A stretch of 64,000 bases of DNA from Microlunatus capsulatus (GCF_017876495.1 NZ_JAGIOB010000001.1:2170001-2234000); one strand, 5' to 3'; positions 29,932 to 39,699 are shown, counted from the first letter of the stretch. Made by a program: numbers and translations. The notes: generated from the sequence alone by a model not told the origin.

Positions 29932-30714
29932 TCAGCCCCGGGCGTCGGGCAGCGGCCGCGAGCCGACGAAGAACTCCCGCGGCAGCCGGTCGTCCTGGGT
30001 CACCTCGGCGACGGAGCGGGCGGCGAAGCCGGCCTCGGCGAGGACCCGCAGCCAGGTCTCGCGCGGGAACAGCCCCAGCACGTGGGTGTCGTGGGCGACG
30101 CTCACCGAGCCGTCGGCGGACCGCACCAGGAAGGCGTAGTCGGTGGTGGCGGTGGTGGCCCCCGGCCGGACCGGGTGGGACCAGGCGAGGTAGCGCAGGC
30201 CGCGGCCGTCGTCGCCGTCGGTGCCGCCGTGGTCGCTGCCCGGCTCGTAGTTCTCGGCGATGTGGTCGGGCACCAGGACGGCGACGCCCCCGGGCCGGCA
30301 GTGCGCGAACACCGTGGCCACCGCGCTGCGCAGCTCGTCCTCGGTGGTCATGTACTCCACGGCGTCGTGCACGAAGACGGCGTCGAAGGTCCGGTCCAGC
30401 CGGAGCGTCCGCATGTCCCCCTCGAGGTGCTCGCACTCCGGGTTGAGCGCGGCCGAGACGGCGAGCATCTGCGGGGAGAGGTCCACCAGCGTCATGGCGA
30501 ACTCGTGCTTGAGGTGGGCGGCGTTGTTGCCGCCGCCGCTGCCGAGCTCCAGCAGCGTCGGGCGCGCGGCCGGGTCCACCGCGCCGTCCCCGGCCGGGGG
30601 CTCGGACGTCCGCAGCAGCGCGGCGGCGAAGGCCGCCTCCTCGGCGTACTCCCCGGGCGAGGAGACCAGCGGCCAGTAGGGCGCCAGGTCGGTGTAGAAG
30701 TGGTAGCCGCTCAC
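29932..30714 (-). CDS. Class I SAM-dependent methyltransferase
   Basis: 260 residues. SAM motif I LLELGSGGGNNAAHLK (about 53-68), motif II VDLSPQMLAVS, and FDAVFVHDAVEYMTTEDEL. The N-terminal GYHFYTDLAPYWPLVSSPGEYAEEA is typical of small-molecule methyltransferases. GTG start overlaps the upstream DinB stop by 4 nt, so the two are coupled. Substrate unknown. Confidence 0.88.
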   Translation of the reverse strand: MSGYHFYTDLAPYWPLVSSPGEYAEEAAFAAALLRTSEPPAGDGAVDPAARPTLLELGSGGGNNAAHLKHEFAMTLVDLSPQMLAVSAALNPECEHLEGDMRTLRLDRTFDAVFVHDAVEYMTTEDELRSAVATVFAHCRPGGVAVLVPDHIAENYEPGSDHGGTDGDDGRGLRYLAWSHPVRPGATTATTDYAFLVRSADGSVSVAHDTHVLGLFPRETWLRVLAEAGFAARSVAEVTQDDRLPREFFVGSRPLPDARG

Positions 30715-31235
30715 CGGTCGCGGCCCGCGCGCTGCGCCAGGCCGGCGACGTAGGCCGCCTGCCCCAGGTGCTGCAGGCAGTCCCCGAGGACGCTGACCAG
30801 CCGGGCGGACGCCGTCACCGGCGGGTCCCAGGAGTCGTCCACCACGCGGGCGAGCTCGTCGGCGTCGACGGAGCCCACGTAGCGCAGCGCGAGGGCGTGC
30901 ACCTCCTCGTGGTAGCCGGCCAGCAGGGCCGCGTCGGCGCGGACCTGCGCCACGTCCTCGGGTCGCTGGCCGTAGCCGGTGGCGTCGTCGTCGAAGGGCA
31001 GGGCGAAGCGGTCCCGCCACGCGGGCCAGACCTGCTCGACGCCGGCCAGGGCGGCGAGGTGGTCGTCCTGCACGCGGGTGAGGTGCCACAGCAGCCAGGC
31101 CACGGTGTTGGCCTCGGGGTCCGGCCGGTAGCGCAGCACGGCGTCCGAGCACGAGCCGGTCAGCTCGCCGACGAGGTCGTGCACCCGGGTGAAGCTGTCG
31201 GTCAGCAGGTCGCGCAGCACGTCGTCTCGGCTCAT
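30711..31235 (-). CDS. DinB family protein (DUF664)
   Basis: 174 residues with a DinB four-helix fold: ANTVAWLLWHLTRVQDDHLAAL (metal His about residue 51) and LGDCLQHLGQAAYVAGLAQR (second His near the C-terminus). Resembles mycothiol-dependent DinB transferases. TAGCGT sits 7 nt before the ATG (leaderless). Coupled to the methyltransferase gene by GTGA; together perhaps a small detoxification or modification unit. Confidence 0.85.
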   Translation of the reverse strand: MSRDDVLRDLLTDSFTRVHDLVGELTGSCSDAVLRYRPDPEANTVAWLLWHLTRVQDDHLAALAGVEQVWPAWRDRFALPFDDDATGYGQRPEDVAQVRADAALLAGYHEEVHALALRYVGSVDADELARVVDDSWDPPVTASARLVSVLGDCLQHLGQAAYVAGLAQRAGRDR

Positions 31236-31241
31236 GACCCG

Positions 31242-31247
31242 ACGCTA
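31242..31247 (-). promoter_or_regulatory. Predicted -10 box, leaderless DinB-methyltransferase operon
   Basis: TAGCGT on the minus strand; its last base is exactly 7 nt from the ATG at 31235. Confidence 0.55.
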
Positions 31248-31324
31248 CAACCGGGCCCGGAGCGCCCCGCGGGCGACCGCCGCCCCGGCCGCCGGGGCCG
31301 CGAGCACGCCGCGCACCGGGCCCC

Positions 31325-31330
31325 TAGGGT
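31325..31330 (+). promoter_or_regulatory. Predicted -10 box of pentapeptide-repeat gene
   Basis: TAGGGT, followed by a leader of about 20 nt carrying GAAGGAGG before the ATG at 31357. Divergent from the DinB promoter. Confidence 0.5.
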
Positions 31331-31356
31331 GGTGCCGCCCGAGCGAAGGAGGGGCG

Positions 31357-32016
31357 ATGGCGCCCGGCCGAGGACCACGACCGCCCGAGGAGGTGCGGGT
31401 GGTGCTGCCCGCCCTCACCGACGTCGGCGCCGCCGACCTCCCGGGCGCGCAGCACCACGAGCTGCTGCGGCTCGCCGACCTCGACCTCAGCGGTGCCGAC
31501 CTGCGCCGCACCACGTTCGCGGAGTGCTCCCTGGAGCGGCTGGTGCTGGACGCCGCCGACCTGCGCGGGGTGCACCTCGTCGAGTGCCGGCTGACCGCGC
31601 TGGACGCCGCCCGCTGCACGCTGCCGCGCAGCAGCTGGCGCGACGTCACCCTCGACGGCTCCCGGCTGGGCGCAGTGGAGTCCTACGAGTCGACCTGGCG
31701 CTCGGTGCTGGTCACCGACAGCAAGATCGGCTACCTCAACGCGCGCGGCAGCACGTGGACCGACGTCACGCTGCGGGGCTGCACCGTCGACGAGCTGGAC
31801 CTGACCGCCGCCCGGCTGACCCGGGTCCGGCTGGACGGCTGCCGGGTGCGCAGCCTCCGGGTCGCCGACGCCACCCTCGTCGACGTCGACCTGCGCACCG
31901 CCCGGCTGGAGGAGCTGGAGGGCCTGGCCGGGCTGGCCGGGGCCTGGGTGAGCGAGGACCAGCTGGCCGAGCTGGCGCCGCTGCTGGCCGCGCACCTGGG
32001 CCTCCGCGTCGGCTGA
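31357..32016 (+). CDS. Pentapeptide repeat-like protein
   Basis: 219 residues. From about residue 38 to 190 the sequence has five-residue periodicity with Leu at the centre and small residues at i-2 (ADLDLSGADLRRTTFAEC, AADLRGVHLVEC, ARLTRVRLDGC), giving a right-handed quadrilateral beta helix. Some such proteins (MfpA, Qnr) mimic DNA and protect gyrase, but others have no known role; this one lacks an obvious strongly acidic surface pattern. Strong Shine-Dalgarno. Single gene. Confidence 0.85.
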   Translation: MAPGRGPRPPEEVRVVLPALTDVGAADLPGAQHHELLRLADLDLSGADLRRTTFAECSLERLVLDAADLRGVHLVECRLTALDAARCTLPRSSWRDVTLDGSRLGAVESYESTWRSVLVTDSKIGYLNARGSTWTDVTLRGCTVDELDLTAARLTRVRLDGCRVRSLRVADATLVDVDLRTARLEELEGLAGLAGAWVSEDQLAELAPLLAAHLGLRVG

Positions 32017-32053
32017 GCCCGCCTCGACCGGCCTCCTCCGCGGCCGCCCGGCC

Positions 32054-32059
32054 TAGGCT
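32054..32059 (+). promoter_or_regulatory. Predicted -10 box, leaderless start at GTG 32066
   Basis: TAGGCT with its last base exactly 7 nt before GTG 32066, supporting this start over the in-frame ATG at 32075. Confidence 0.5.
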
Positions 32060-32065
32060 CGGCGG

Positions 32066-32485
32066 GTGGGCGACATGACGTGGCCGGTGGCCCTGCTGGG
32101 GGCGACGGCGCTGCACGCGGGGTTCCAGCTCACCGTCAGCGTCCTCGTCTACCCGGTGCTGGCCGCCACCCCCGCGGAGACCTGGGCGCCGGTGCACGCC
32201 CGGCACTCCCGGCGGATCGTCCCGCTGGTGGGCGTCGTCTACCTCGCTCTCGTCGTCGCCGGCGTCGGCGCGCTGCTCACCTCCCCCGGGCCGGCGGGGC
32301 TGGCGGCGGTCGCTGCCGCCGCCCTCGGCCCGGCGCTGACGGCCGCGGTCGCCGCCCCGCTGCACGGCCGGCTGGGGGCGGGCCGGGACCCCGCGCTGCT
32401 GCGCCGGCTGCTGGCGGCGGACCGGCTGCGCAGCGCCGCCGCCGTCCTCGCCCTGCTGCTGGCCACCCTCGCGCTGCTGGTCTGA
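32066..32485 (+). CDS. Small hypothetical integral membrane protein
   Basis: 139 residues with four hydrophobic helices (about 8-32, 50-72, 76-96, 118-138) and the conserved-looking HARHSRRIVPLVG between the first two. The pattern resembles DUF1772/DUF4149-type four-helix membrane proteins, but I cannot name the family. No operon partner is certain; the next gene has its own -10 box 40 bp on. Confidence 0.7.
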   Translation: MGDMTWPVALLGATALHAGFQLTVSVLVYPVLAATPAETWAPVHARHSRRIVPLVGVVYLALVVAGVGALLTSPGPAGLAAVAAAALGPALTAAVAAPLHGRLGAGRDPALLRRLLAADRLRSAAAVLALLLATLALLV

Positions 32486-32524
32486 CCCCGGACGGACCGG
32501 GCGGGGTGGGGGTCCGCGGGCCGC

Positions 32525-32530
32525 TACGGT
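32525..32530 (+). promoter_or_regulatory. Predicted -10 box, leaderless start at GTG 32538
   Basis: TACGGT about 7 nt before GTG 32538. It overlaps an upstream in-frame GTG at 32529, which argues against that start. Confidence 0.45.
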
Positions 32531-32537
32531 GGGGACG

Positions 32538-32741
32538 GTGTGGCGACGACTCCTCCGGCTCCCCCCGCGCGAGCCCCAGCTGCCGGTCCTGCTGCCCGAG
32601 CCGCTGGCCGGTGAGGTGCGCGAGCTGCTGGCCCAGGACCGCGAGGTCGAGGCCGTCCGGCTGACGCGGCGCCGCACCGGGCTCGACCTGCTGCTCGCCG
32701 TCCGGGCCGTCCAGGCCCTGGGTCCGGGGCCGTCGGCGTGA
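32538..32741 (+). CDS. Small protein resembling ribosomal protein bL12 C-terminal domain
   Basis: 67 residues beginning VWRRLLRLPPREP. Residues ~20-60 (GEVRELLAQDREVEAVRLTRRRTGLDLLLAVRAVQAL) follow the helix-loop-helix layout of the L7/L12 C-terminal domain (K-IxxIKxVRExTGLGLKEAKxLV), although the Lys-rich positions are changed. The N-terminal ribosome-binding domain is missing. Overlaps the acyltransferase start by 4 nt (GTGA), so the two are coupled. Function unknown. Confidence 0.6.
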   Translation: MWRRLLRLPPREPQLPVLLPEPLAGEVRELLAQDREVEAVRLTRRRTGLDLLLAVRAVQALGPGPSA

Positions 32742-33901
32742 GCGCCGCGGGCGCCGCCGCCGGCGCCCCCCGGCTGCGCAGCCTGGACGGGCTGCGCGGG
32801 GCCGCGGCCCTCGTCGTCGTCGTGCACCACGCCCTGCTGCTCTTCCCCGCCCTGGCCGGGGTCTACTACGCCGGCCGGCGGGCCGAGGTGCTGCCGCCCT
32901 TCGCCGACGCCCTGGCCTACTCCCCGCTGCACCTGGTCTGGGCCGGCACGGAGTCGGTCTACCTCTTCTTCGTGCTGAGCGGGCTCGTCCTCACCCTCCC
33001 GGTGCTGGCCCGGCCGGGCTTCGACTGGCTGGCCTACTACCCGCGGCGCCTCGTCCGGCTGTACGGCCCGGTCGTCGCGGCCGTGCTGCTGGGCGCGCTG
33101 ACGATCCTGCTGGTCCCGCGCTCCAACGACGACCTGTTCGGCACCTGGGTGGTGCGGCGGCCCAACGCCTACACGCTCGAGGCCCTCGTGGACGACCTCA
33201 CCCTGGTCGCCGGCACCTCGGGCCGGATCAGCCCGCTGTGGTCGCTGCAGTGGGAGGTGCTGTTCTCGCTGCTGCTGCCGGTCTACCTGCTGCTGCTGGT
33301 GCCGGCCCGGCGGCTGGACGGGTGGCGGGCGGCGGCGCTGGTGGCGCTGTGCGCCGTCGGGGCGGCGACGTCGACGCAGACCCTGTTCTACCTGCCGATC
33401 TTCGCCCTCGGCGTCCTGACCGCGCTCAACTGGCGGACGCTCGAGGACCGCGCGCAGCGCTGGACCGCCGGGCGCCGCTGGGCCTGGCCGCTGGTGCTCG
33501 TGGTCGCGGTGCTGCTCACCACGGCCCGCTGGAACCTCACCGGGCTGGGCGTCGACCCGCCGCTCGCGAGCCGGCTCGCCTTCCTGGCCCTGCCGGGCGT
33601 CTGGCTGCTCGTCGTCGCGGCGGCCTTCTGCCCCGCCCTCCGCGCCCTCTGCGAGACCGCGTTCCTGCAGTGGGCGGGCCGGGTCTCGTTCAGCCTCTAC
33701 CTGGTGCACGAGCCGATCCTGCTGGCCGCGCGCTTCCTCACCGCGCCGGCGTCGCCCTGGCTGGCGATCGCCCTCGGGGTGCCCGTCGCCGTCGTCGTGG
33801 CCGTGCTGTTCGAGCGGCTGGTCGAGTCCCGCTTCCACCGGCTGGCCCAGCGCGTCGGCCGGGCGGTGAAGGCGCGCCGCCGGGTCGCCCAGGAGGCCTA
33901 G
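32738..33901 (+). CDS. Acyltransferase 3 family membrane protein (OafA/YrhL-like)
   Basis: 387 residues, about ten membrane helices. Hallmarks: LRSLDGLRGAAALVVVVHHALLL (catalytic His in the first helix), RRLVRLYGPVVAAV (conserved Arg-rich motif) and PLWSLQWEVLFSL. O-acylates exported polysaccharide, peptidoglycan or glycolipid at the membrane. No carbohydrate cluster nearby to suggest the acceptor. Coupled to the preceding L7/L12-like gene. Confidence 0.9.
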   Translation: MSAAGAAAGAPRLRSLDGLRGAAALVVVVHHALLLFPALAGVYYAGRRAEVLPPFADALAYSPLHLVWAGTESVYLFFVLSGLVLTLPVLARPGFDWLAYYPRRLVRLYGPVVAAVLLGALTILLVPRSNDDLFGTWVVRRPNAYTLEALVDDLTLVAGTSGRISPLWSLQWEVLFSLLLPVYLLLLVPARRLDGWRAAALVALCAVGAATSTQTLFYLPIFALGVLTALNWRTLEDRAQRWTAGRRWAWPLVLVVAVLLTTARWNLTGLGVDPPLASRLAFLALPGVWLLVVAAAFCPALRALCETAFLQWAGRVSFSLYLVHEPILLAARFLTAPASPWLAIALGVPVAVVVAVLFERLVESRFHRLAQRVGRAVKARRRVAQEA

Positions 33902-33904
33902 GCT
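33899..33904 (+). promoter_or_regulatory. Possible -10 box upstream of the spermidine synthase-like gene
   Basis: TAGGCT formed across the stop codon of the acyltransferase gene; would give an ~85-nt leader before GTG 33996. Confidence 0.35.
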
Positions 33905-33995
33905 GGGCCGACCGGCGCCCGGGACCCCGTCGCAGCCCCGCTGCGCGCCCGGCCGGTCGCAGGGCCCGGACGGGCCGGGGCAGGACGGTGAGGGC

Positions 33996-34712
33996 GTGCG
34001 CGCTCGGCTCGAGGAGCTGGACTTCCAGCCGACCCCGATCGGCGAGGTCAGCCTGCGGCGGCGGACCGACCCGCGGACCGGGGACGACGTGTTCGAGGTG
34101 AAGCTGGGCGAGGAGTACCTCATGTCCAGCCTCTTCGTCGTCGCCGAGGAGGAGCTGTCCCGGCTGGCGCTGGGCCGGCTCGCCGGGGAGGCGCTGGACG
34201 TCGCCGTGGGGGGCCTGGGGCTGGGCTACACCGCCGCCGCCGCCCTGGCCGACCCGCGGGTGGGCGAGCTGGTCGTCGTCGACGCCCTCGCGCCGGTGAT
34301 CGACTGGCACCGCCGCGGGCTGGTGCCCGTCGGCCCGGTGCTGACCGCCGACCCGCGCTGCCGGCTGGTGCACGGCGACTTCTTCGCCCTCAGCGACGGC
34401 GCCGGGTTCGACCCGGACCGGCCGGACCGGGTCTTCGACGCCGTCGTGGTGGACATCGACCACTCCCCGGCCCACCTGCTGGCCGACGGCAGCGCCGGCT
34501 TCTACTCCCCCGCCGGCACCGCGCGGCTGGCCCGGCACCTGCGCCCGGGAGGGGTCTACGCGCTGTGGTCCAACGACCCGCCCGACGCCGGCTACCTCGA
34601 CGTGCTGGCCGGGGTCTTCGTCGACGTCGCCGCCGAGGTCGTCACCTTCCCGAACCCGCTGCAGGGCCGCGACGCGACGAACACCGTCTACGTGGCCACC
34701 CGGCCGGGCTGA
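33996..34712 (+). CDS. Spermidine synthase-like (polyamine aminopropyltransferase fold) protein
   Basis: 238 residues with a SAM/decarboxylated-SAM Rossmann fold: DVAVGGLGLGYTAAAAL (about 68-84), ELVVVDALAPVIDWH (acidic ligand after strand 2), CRLVHGDFFAL and VFDAVVVDIDHSPAHLL. Such stand-alone proteins in actinobacteria are annotated as spermidine synthase but often lack full polyamine-site residues, so an alternative small-molecule transferase role is possible. GTG start is at the beginning of the homologous region. Convergent with the E2 gene. Confidence 0.78.
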   Translation: MRARLEELDFQPTPIGEVSLRRRTDPRTGDDVFEVKLGEEYLMSSLFVVAEEELSRLALGRLAGEALDVAVGGLGLGYTAAAALADPRVGELVVVDALAPVIDWHRRGLVPVGPVLTADPRCRLVHGDFFALSDGAGFDPDRPDRVFDAVVVDIDHSPAHLLADGSAGFYSPAGTARLARHLRPGGVYALWSNDPPDAGYLDVLAGVFVDVAAEVVTFPNPLQGRDATNTVYVATRPG

Positions 34713-34742
34713 CGGCGCGCCCCGGCCACCCCGGACCGCGGC

Positions 34743-36254
34743 CTAGAAGAGCAGGCCGAGCCCGGGGTCGCCGAGGACCTGCGCCACGTCGGCCAGGAAG
34801 GTCGAGCCCTGGGCGCCGTCGGCGAGCCGGTGGTCGAAGGAGACGGCCAGGGTGGTCACCCAGCGGGGCTCGATCCGCTCGTCGGCCCCGGTGCCCACCA
34901 CCCACGGGCGGCGGGCGATCTGGCCGAGGCAGAGGATGCCCGACTCGCCGGGGTTGAGGATCGGGGTGCCCGCGTCGACGCCGAAGGTGCCGACGTTGGT
35001 GATGGTGAAGCTGCCCCGCGCCATGTCCGCGGGCGCCGTCCGGCCCTCCCGCGCGGTGGCCACCAGCGCGTTGACCGCCTGCGCCAGCTCGAGCAGGCCC
35101 AGCGCCTGCGCGCCCTTGATGTTGGGCACCACGAGCCCGCGCGGGGTCGCCGCGGCGATGCCGAGGTTGACCGCGCTCAGCTGCACGATCTCCTGGGCCG
35201 GCTCGTCCCAGAACGCGTTGAGCTCCGGCGTCCGGCCGAGGGCCAGGCAGACGGCCTTGGCCACCAGCAGCAGCGGGGAGACCCGCACCTCGCGGAACTC
35301 CCGCCGGGCCCGGACCCGCTCCAGCAGCTCCATCGACGCCGTGACGTCGCAGGTCAGCCACTCGGTGACGTGCGGGGCGGTGAACGCCGAGCGGACCATC
35401 GCCTCGGCCGTCGCCTTGCGCACGCCGCGGACGGGGATCCGGACGTCGCCGGCGCCGTCGACCCGGGCGGCCGCGACCGGCGCGAGGACGGGCGGGGCGG
35501 GCGGGGCCACGGCCGCGGCGGCGGCAGCGGTGACGTCGTCGCGGGTGACGACGCCGCCGGGACCGGTGCCGGTGACGGTGCCGAGATCGAGGCCGAGGTC
35601 CTTGGCGAGCTTGCGGACCGGCGGCTTGGCCAGCACGGCCCCGCCGCGGAGCACGGGCTCGGGGGCGGCCGGGCCGGGCGCGGGCAGCGGGGCGACGGGC
35701 GCCGCCGGGGCCGGCGCGGCCGGGGCCAGCGCCACCCGGTCGTCGGTGCGGCGCGAGACGGGCACGTCGGTGGCGAAGGTCCCCGAGAGCTGGTCGTGGG
35801 TCTGCTGGTCGCCGTCGGCGCCCCGCTTGCGGGGGCGGCGCCGGGTCTCGCCGGTCCGGGGGCCGTAGCCGATGAGGTTGGGCACCCGGCGGCCGCCGTC
35901 GCCGGCCCCGGACATGCCGTCGCTCGGCTCGACCGCCCGCGCCTCCGCGGGGTCGGCGGCCGACGGGGTGGACGCCGGGGCGCCCACCCGGGGTGCGGCG
36001 GCAGGTGCGGCCGCCCCGTCGTCGATGGTGATGATGGGGGCGCCGACGTCGGCGGTCTCGCCCTCGGCGACCAGCAGCGCGGTCACCGTGCCCGCGAAGG
36101 GGCTGGGCAGCTCGACGAGGGACTTGCTCGTCTCGATCTCCAGCAGGATGTCGTTGACCTCGACGGTGTCGCCGACGGCGACCCGCCAGGTGACGACGTC
36201 GGCCTCGACCAGGCCCTCGCCCGGGTCGGGCAGGCGGAACTCGCGAACGGCCAT
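34743..36254 (-). CDS. 2-oxo acid dehydrogenase E2 (dihydrolipoamide acyltransferase)
   Basis: 503 residues: one lipoyl domain (1-~78, lipoyl-lysine Lys44 in IETSKSLVEL), a long Ala/Pro linker, a peripheral subunit-binding domain (about 210-250; KPPVRKLAKDLGLDLGTVTGTGPGG) and the catalytic acyltransferase core (about 275-503) with HRLADG (His475, Asp479). Last gene of an E1a-E1b-E2 operon; 66 bp after E1b. Substrate may be pyruvate or branched-chain 2-oxoacids; the operon layout resembles mycobacterial bkdABC. No E3 gene in the window. Confidence 0.92.
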   Translation of the reverse strand: MAVREFRLPDPGEGLVEADVVTWRVAVGDTVEVNDILLEIETSKSLVELPSPFAGTVTALLVAEGETADVGAPIITIDDGAAAPAAAPRVGAPASTPSAADPAEARAVEPSDGMSGAGDGGRRVPNLIGYGPRTGETRRRPRKRGADGDQQTHDQLSGTFATDVPVSRRTDDRVALAPAAPAPAAPVAPLPAPGPAAPEPVLRGGAVLAKPPVRKLAKDLGLDLGTVTGTGPGGVVTRDDVTAAAAAAVAPPAPPVLAPVAAARVDGAGDVRIPVRGVRKATAEAMVRSAFTAPHVTEWLTCDVTASMELLERVRARREFREVRVSPLLLVAKAVCLALGRTPELNAFWDEPAQEIVQLSAVNLGIAAATPRGLVVPNIKGAQALGLLELAQAVNALVATAREGRTAPADMARGSFTITNVGTFGVDAGTPILNPGESGILCLGQIARRPWVVGTGADERIEPRWVTTLAVSFDHRLADGAQGSTFLADVAQVLGDPGLGLLF

Positions 36255-36320
36255 CGGTGCAGTCTCCTCAGCGGGCTCGGGCGGGGGTCAGGACGGGGGG
36301 GGTCGTCCCCCCGGAGGGCG

Positions 36321-37291
<971 letters not shown>

Positions 37292-37295
<4 letters not shown>

Positions 37296-38491
37296 CGCGC
37301 ACCTCCGGGGGCCGTGGGATCGGTCGCCGGGGCGTCCTCGAAGGTCGCGACGTACTCGGCGTGCGCGGCCTGCTGGGCCGCCAGGTAGGGGGTCTGCTCG
37401 GCGTAGACCCAGTCGAAGGTCTCGCTGAGGTCCGGGTCCGGCAGGGCCAGGCAGGCGGCGCGCAGCTCGGCGGCCATCGCGTCGGCCTCGCCGTCGACGA
37501 GGTCGAAGAAGGCGTCGTCGGCCAGCCCGCCGGCGGTCAGGTACGCCCGCACGCGGCTGATCGGGTCCTTGAGCCGCCAGTGCTCCAGCTCGTCGGCCAG
37601 CCGGTACTTCGTCGGGTCGTCGGAGGTGGTGTGGGCGCCCATCCGGTAGGTGTAGGCCTCGACGAGGGTGGGTCCGTTGCCCGAGCGGGCGCGCTCCAGC
37701 GCCGCCTTCGTGACGGCCTGGACCGCGAGCACGTCGTTGCCGTCGACGCGGACGCCGGGGAAGCCGAAGCCCGAGGCGCGGCGGTACAGCGGGATCCGGG
37801 ACTGCCGCTCGATGGGCTCCGAGATCGCCCACTGGTTGTTCTGGCAGAAGAAGACGACCGGGGCGTTGTAGGAGCTGGCGAAGATGAAGGCCTCGTTGAC
37901 GTCGCCCTGGCTGGTGGCGCCGTCGCCGAAGTAGGCGACGACGGCGGTGTCCCGCGCCGGGTCGCCGGTGCCGACGAGGCCGTCGCGCTCGACGCCCATG
38001 GCGTAGCCGGTGGCGTGCAGCGTCTGGGCGCCGATGATGATCGCGTAGGGCGCGAACCGGGACTGCTCGATGTCCCAGGCGCCGTGGTCGACGCCGCGGA
38101 ACATGGCCAGCAGCCGCAGCGGCGGGACGCCGCGGACCCAGGCGACGCCGTGCTCGCGGTAGGTGGGGAAGACGAAGTCCTGAGGGCTCATGCCGTGCGC
38201 GGAGCCGACCTGCGCGCCCTCCTGGCCCAGGCTGGAGGCCCAGACGCCCAGCTCGCCCTGGCGCTGCAGGGCGGTGGCCTCGGCGTCGACGCGGCGGCTC
38301 AGCACCATGTCGCGGTAGTAGCCGCGGACGTCCTCGTCGGTGCCGTCGAAGGTGTAGTCGGGGTGCTCGCGGCGCTCGCCCTCCGGCGTCAGGAGCTGGA
38401 CGAGCTCGGCGTCCCCGCCGGGGCCGCGGCCCCCGTCGTCCGGCTCGGCGCGCGGGATGTCCCCGACTCGGCTGACCTCGCTCACAGGCAT
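37292..38491 (-). CDS. 2-oxo acid dehydrogenase E1 component, alpha subunit
   Basis: 399 residues. The thiamine-diphosphate motif runs from AYFGDGATSQGDVNEA to FFCQNNQW (GDG...NN, about 195-230), with the phosphorylation-loop region YRMGAHTTSDDPTKYR. An N-terminal ~45-residue hydrophilic extension precedes LTPEGERREHPDYTF. The frame is open further upstream, but the ATG at 38491 has GAGGAGAGG directly before it and was chosen. First gene of the E1a-E1b-E2 operon, divergent from the RIO kinase. Confidence 0.93.
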
Positions 38492-38789
38492 CCTCTCCTC
38501 CGCTCGGCGGTGCGCCACCCCCGGCGCGCCCCCGCGGCGCGGGTCGTCGGTGGACGTCCCCGCCGGCCCCAGGACCCCTGGTCGGGATCCCCGCCGGGCG
38601 CCGCGCACGACAACGTACCGCCGACCCGCCGGACCCCGGAAAACAACTTGCAGGGCCTACTTCTTCGCCCCAGGGTGGACCCACGGCGTCCCGCGGGGGA
38701 CGCACCGAGACGAAGGAGGCGTGACGTGTCCATCACCGCCCCCGGGTCCACCCCGACCCGTCCCCTCGTCCCTGGAGCACACCACCCGC
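38492..38789. promoter_or_regulatory. Divergent region between E1a operon and RIO kinase
   Basis: 298 bp. It holds an AT-richer patch (38635-38670), a hairpin GCGTCCC-GCGG-GGGACGC (38686-38703), and GAAGGAGG at 38712-38719. That ribosome-binding site is correctly spaced for GTG 38726, not for the RIO ATG 38790. No clear -35/-10 pair could be assigned to either side. Confidence 0.5.
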
Positions 38790-38830
38790 ATGTCCGAGCC
38801 CGTACCCGGCGACCCCGTCGCCACCCCTGA
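38726..38830 (+). other. Possible 34-codon leader ORF overlapping the RIO kinase start
   Basis: GTG 38726 follows GAAGGAGG with about 6 nt spacing. The frame runs 34 codons, rich in Pro, Thr, His and Arg, ending at 38830 inside the kinase gene in another frame. It could couple translation of the kinase or be accidental; composition gives no family. Confidence 0.3.
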
Positions 38831-39671
38831 CCGCACCCCCCTCCACCCGCTGCCGGCGGCGGACCCGTTCGCCCCGGACTTCGTCGAGCTCGAGGACGAG
38901 CTCGGCCCCGGCCGGCGCTGGTCCACCTGGGACGACATCGGCGTCCTCGCCGGTCCCGAGCCCTGGCCCGCCTGGCTGGTGACCGAGAGCGCCGCCGTCG
39001 ACACCGAGCTGGGCGTCCTCAAGACCGGCAAGGAGGCTGACGTCTTCCTGCTGGAGCGCGCCGTGCCCGGCGCCGACGGCGTCGTGCTGGCCGCCAAGCG
39101 CTACCGCGGCACCGACCACCGGCTGTTCCACCGCGACGCCGGCTACACCGAGCACCGGCGGATGCGGAACACCCGCGACCGCCGGGCCGCGGCGAAGGGC
39201 ACCCGCTGGGGCCGCGCCGTCGAGGCGGGCCAGTGGGCCACCGCCGAGTTCGACCACCTGTCCCGGTTCTGGTCGGCCGGGCTGCCCGTCCCCTACCCGG
39301 TGCAGCTGGACGGCACCGAGATCCTCATGGAGCTGGTGACGCTGGAGGACGGCAGCACCGCCCCCCGGCTGGCCCAGACCCGGCCCGCGCCCGACCTGCT
39401 GGCCCGCTACTGGGAGCAGCTGGTGGCGGCGATGCGGGTGATGGCCGGGATGGGCCTGGCCCACGGGGACCTGTCGCCGTTCAACGTGCTGGCCACCGAG
39501 GACCGGCTGGTGCTCATCGACGTGCCGCAGGCGGTCGACGTCGTGGGCAGCACGTCGGGGGTGGAGTTCCTGGCCCGTGACTGCCGCAACGTCGCCACCT
39601 GGTTCCGCGCCCGCGGCCTGGACGTCGACGCCGAGGAGCTGCTGGCCGACCTGCTGTCGCACGCCTTCTGA
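38790..39671 (+). CDS. RIO-family serine protein kinase
   Basis: 293 residues. Kinase features: GVLKTGKEADVFLLER (nucleotide loop, about 72-87), AAKRYRG lysine, DGTEILMELV hinge, GLAHGDLSPFNVLA catalytic loop (about 225-238, HxDxxxxN) and VLIDVPQAVD metal motif. Bacterial RIO1-like kinases/ATPases are common in actinobacteria but their targets are unknown. The ATG at 38790 has only a weak GGAG 14 nt upstream, whereas the strong GAAGGAGG lies 70 nt earlier in front of another frame, so the true N-terminus is uncertain. Confidence 0.88.
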   Translation: MSEPVPGDPVATPDRTPLHPLPAADPFAPDFVELEDELGPGRRWSTWDDIGVLAGPEPWPAWLVTESAAVDTELGVLKTGKEADVFLLERAVPGADGVVLAAKRYRGTDHRLFHRDAGYTEHRRMRNTRDRRAAAKGTRWGRAVEAGQWATAEFDHLSRFWSAGLPVPYPVQLDGTEILMELVTLEDGSTAPRLAQTRPAPDLLARYWEQLVAAMRVMAGMGLAHGDLSPFNVLATEDRLVLIDVPQAVDVVGSTSGVEFLARDCRNVATWFRARGLDVDAEELLADLLSHAF

Positions 39672-39699
39672 GGGCGCGCGGCCGAGCCCGGGCCGAGCG

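Noticed and set aside
33902-33995. Possible small gene between acyltransferase and spermidine synthase-like genes
   Set aside because: No open frame with start, ribosome-binding site and plausible composition; treated as leader.
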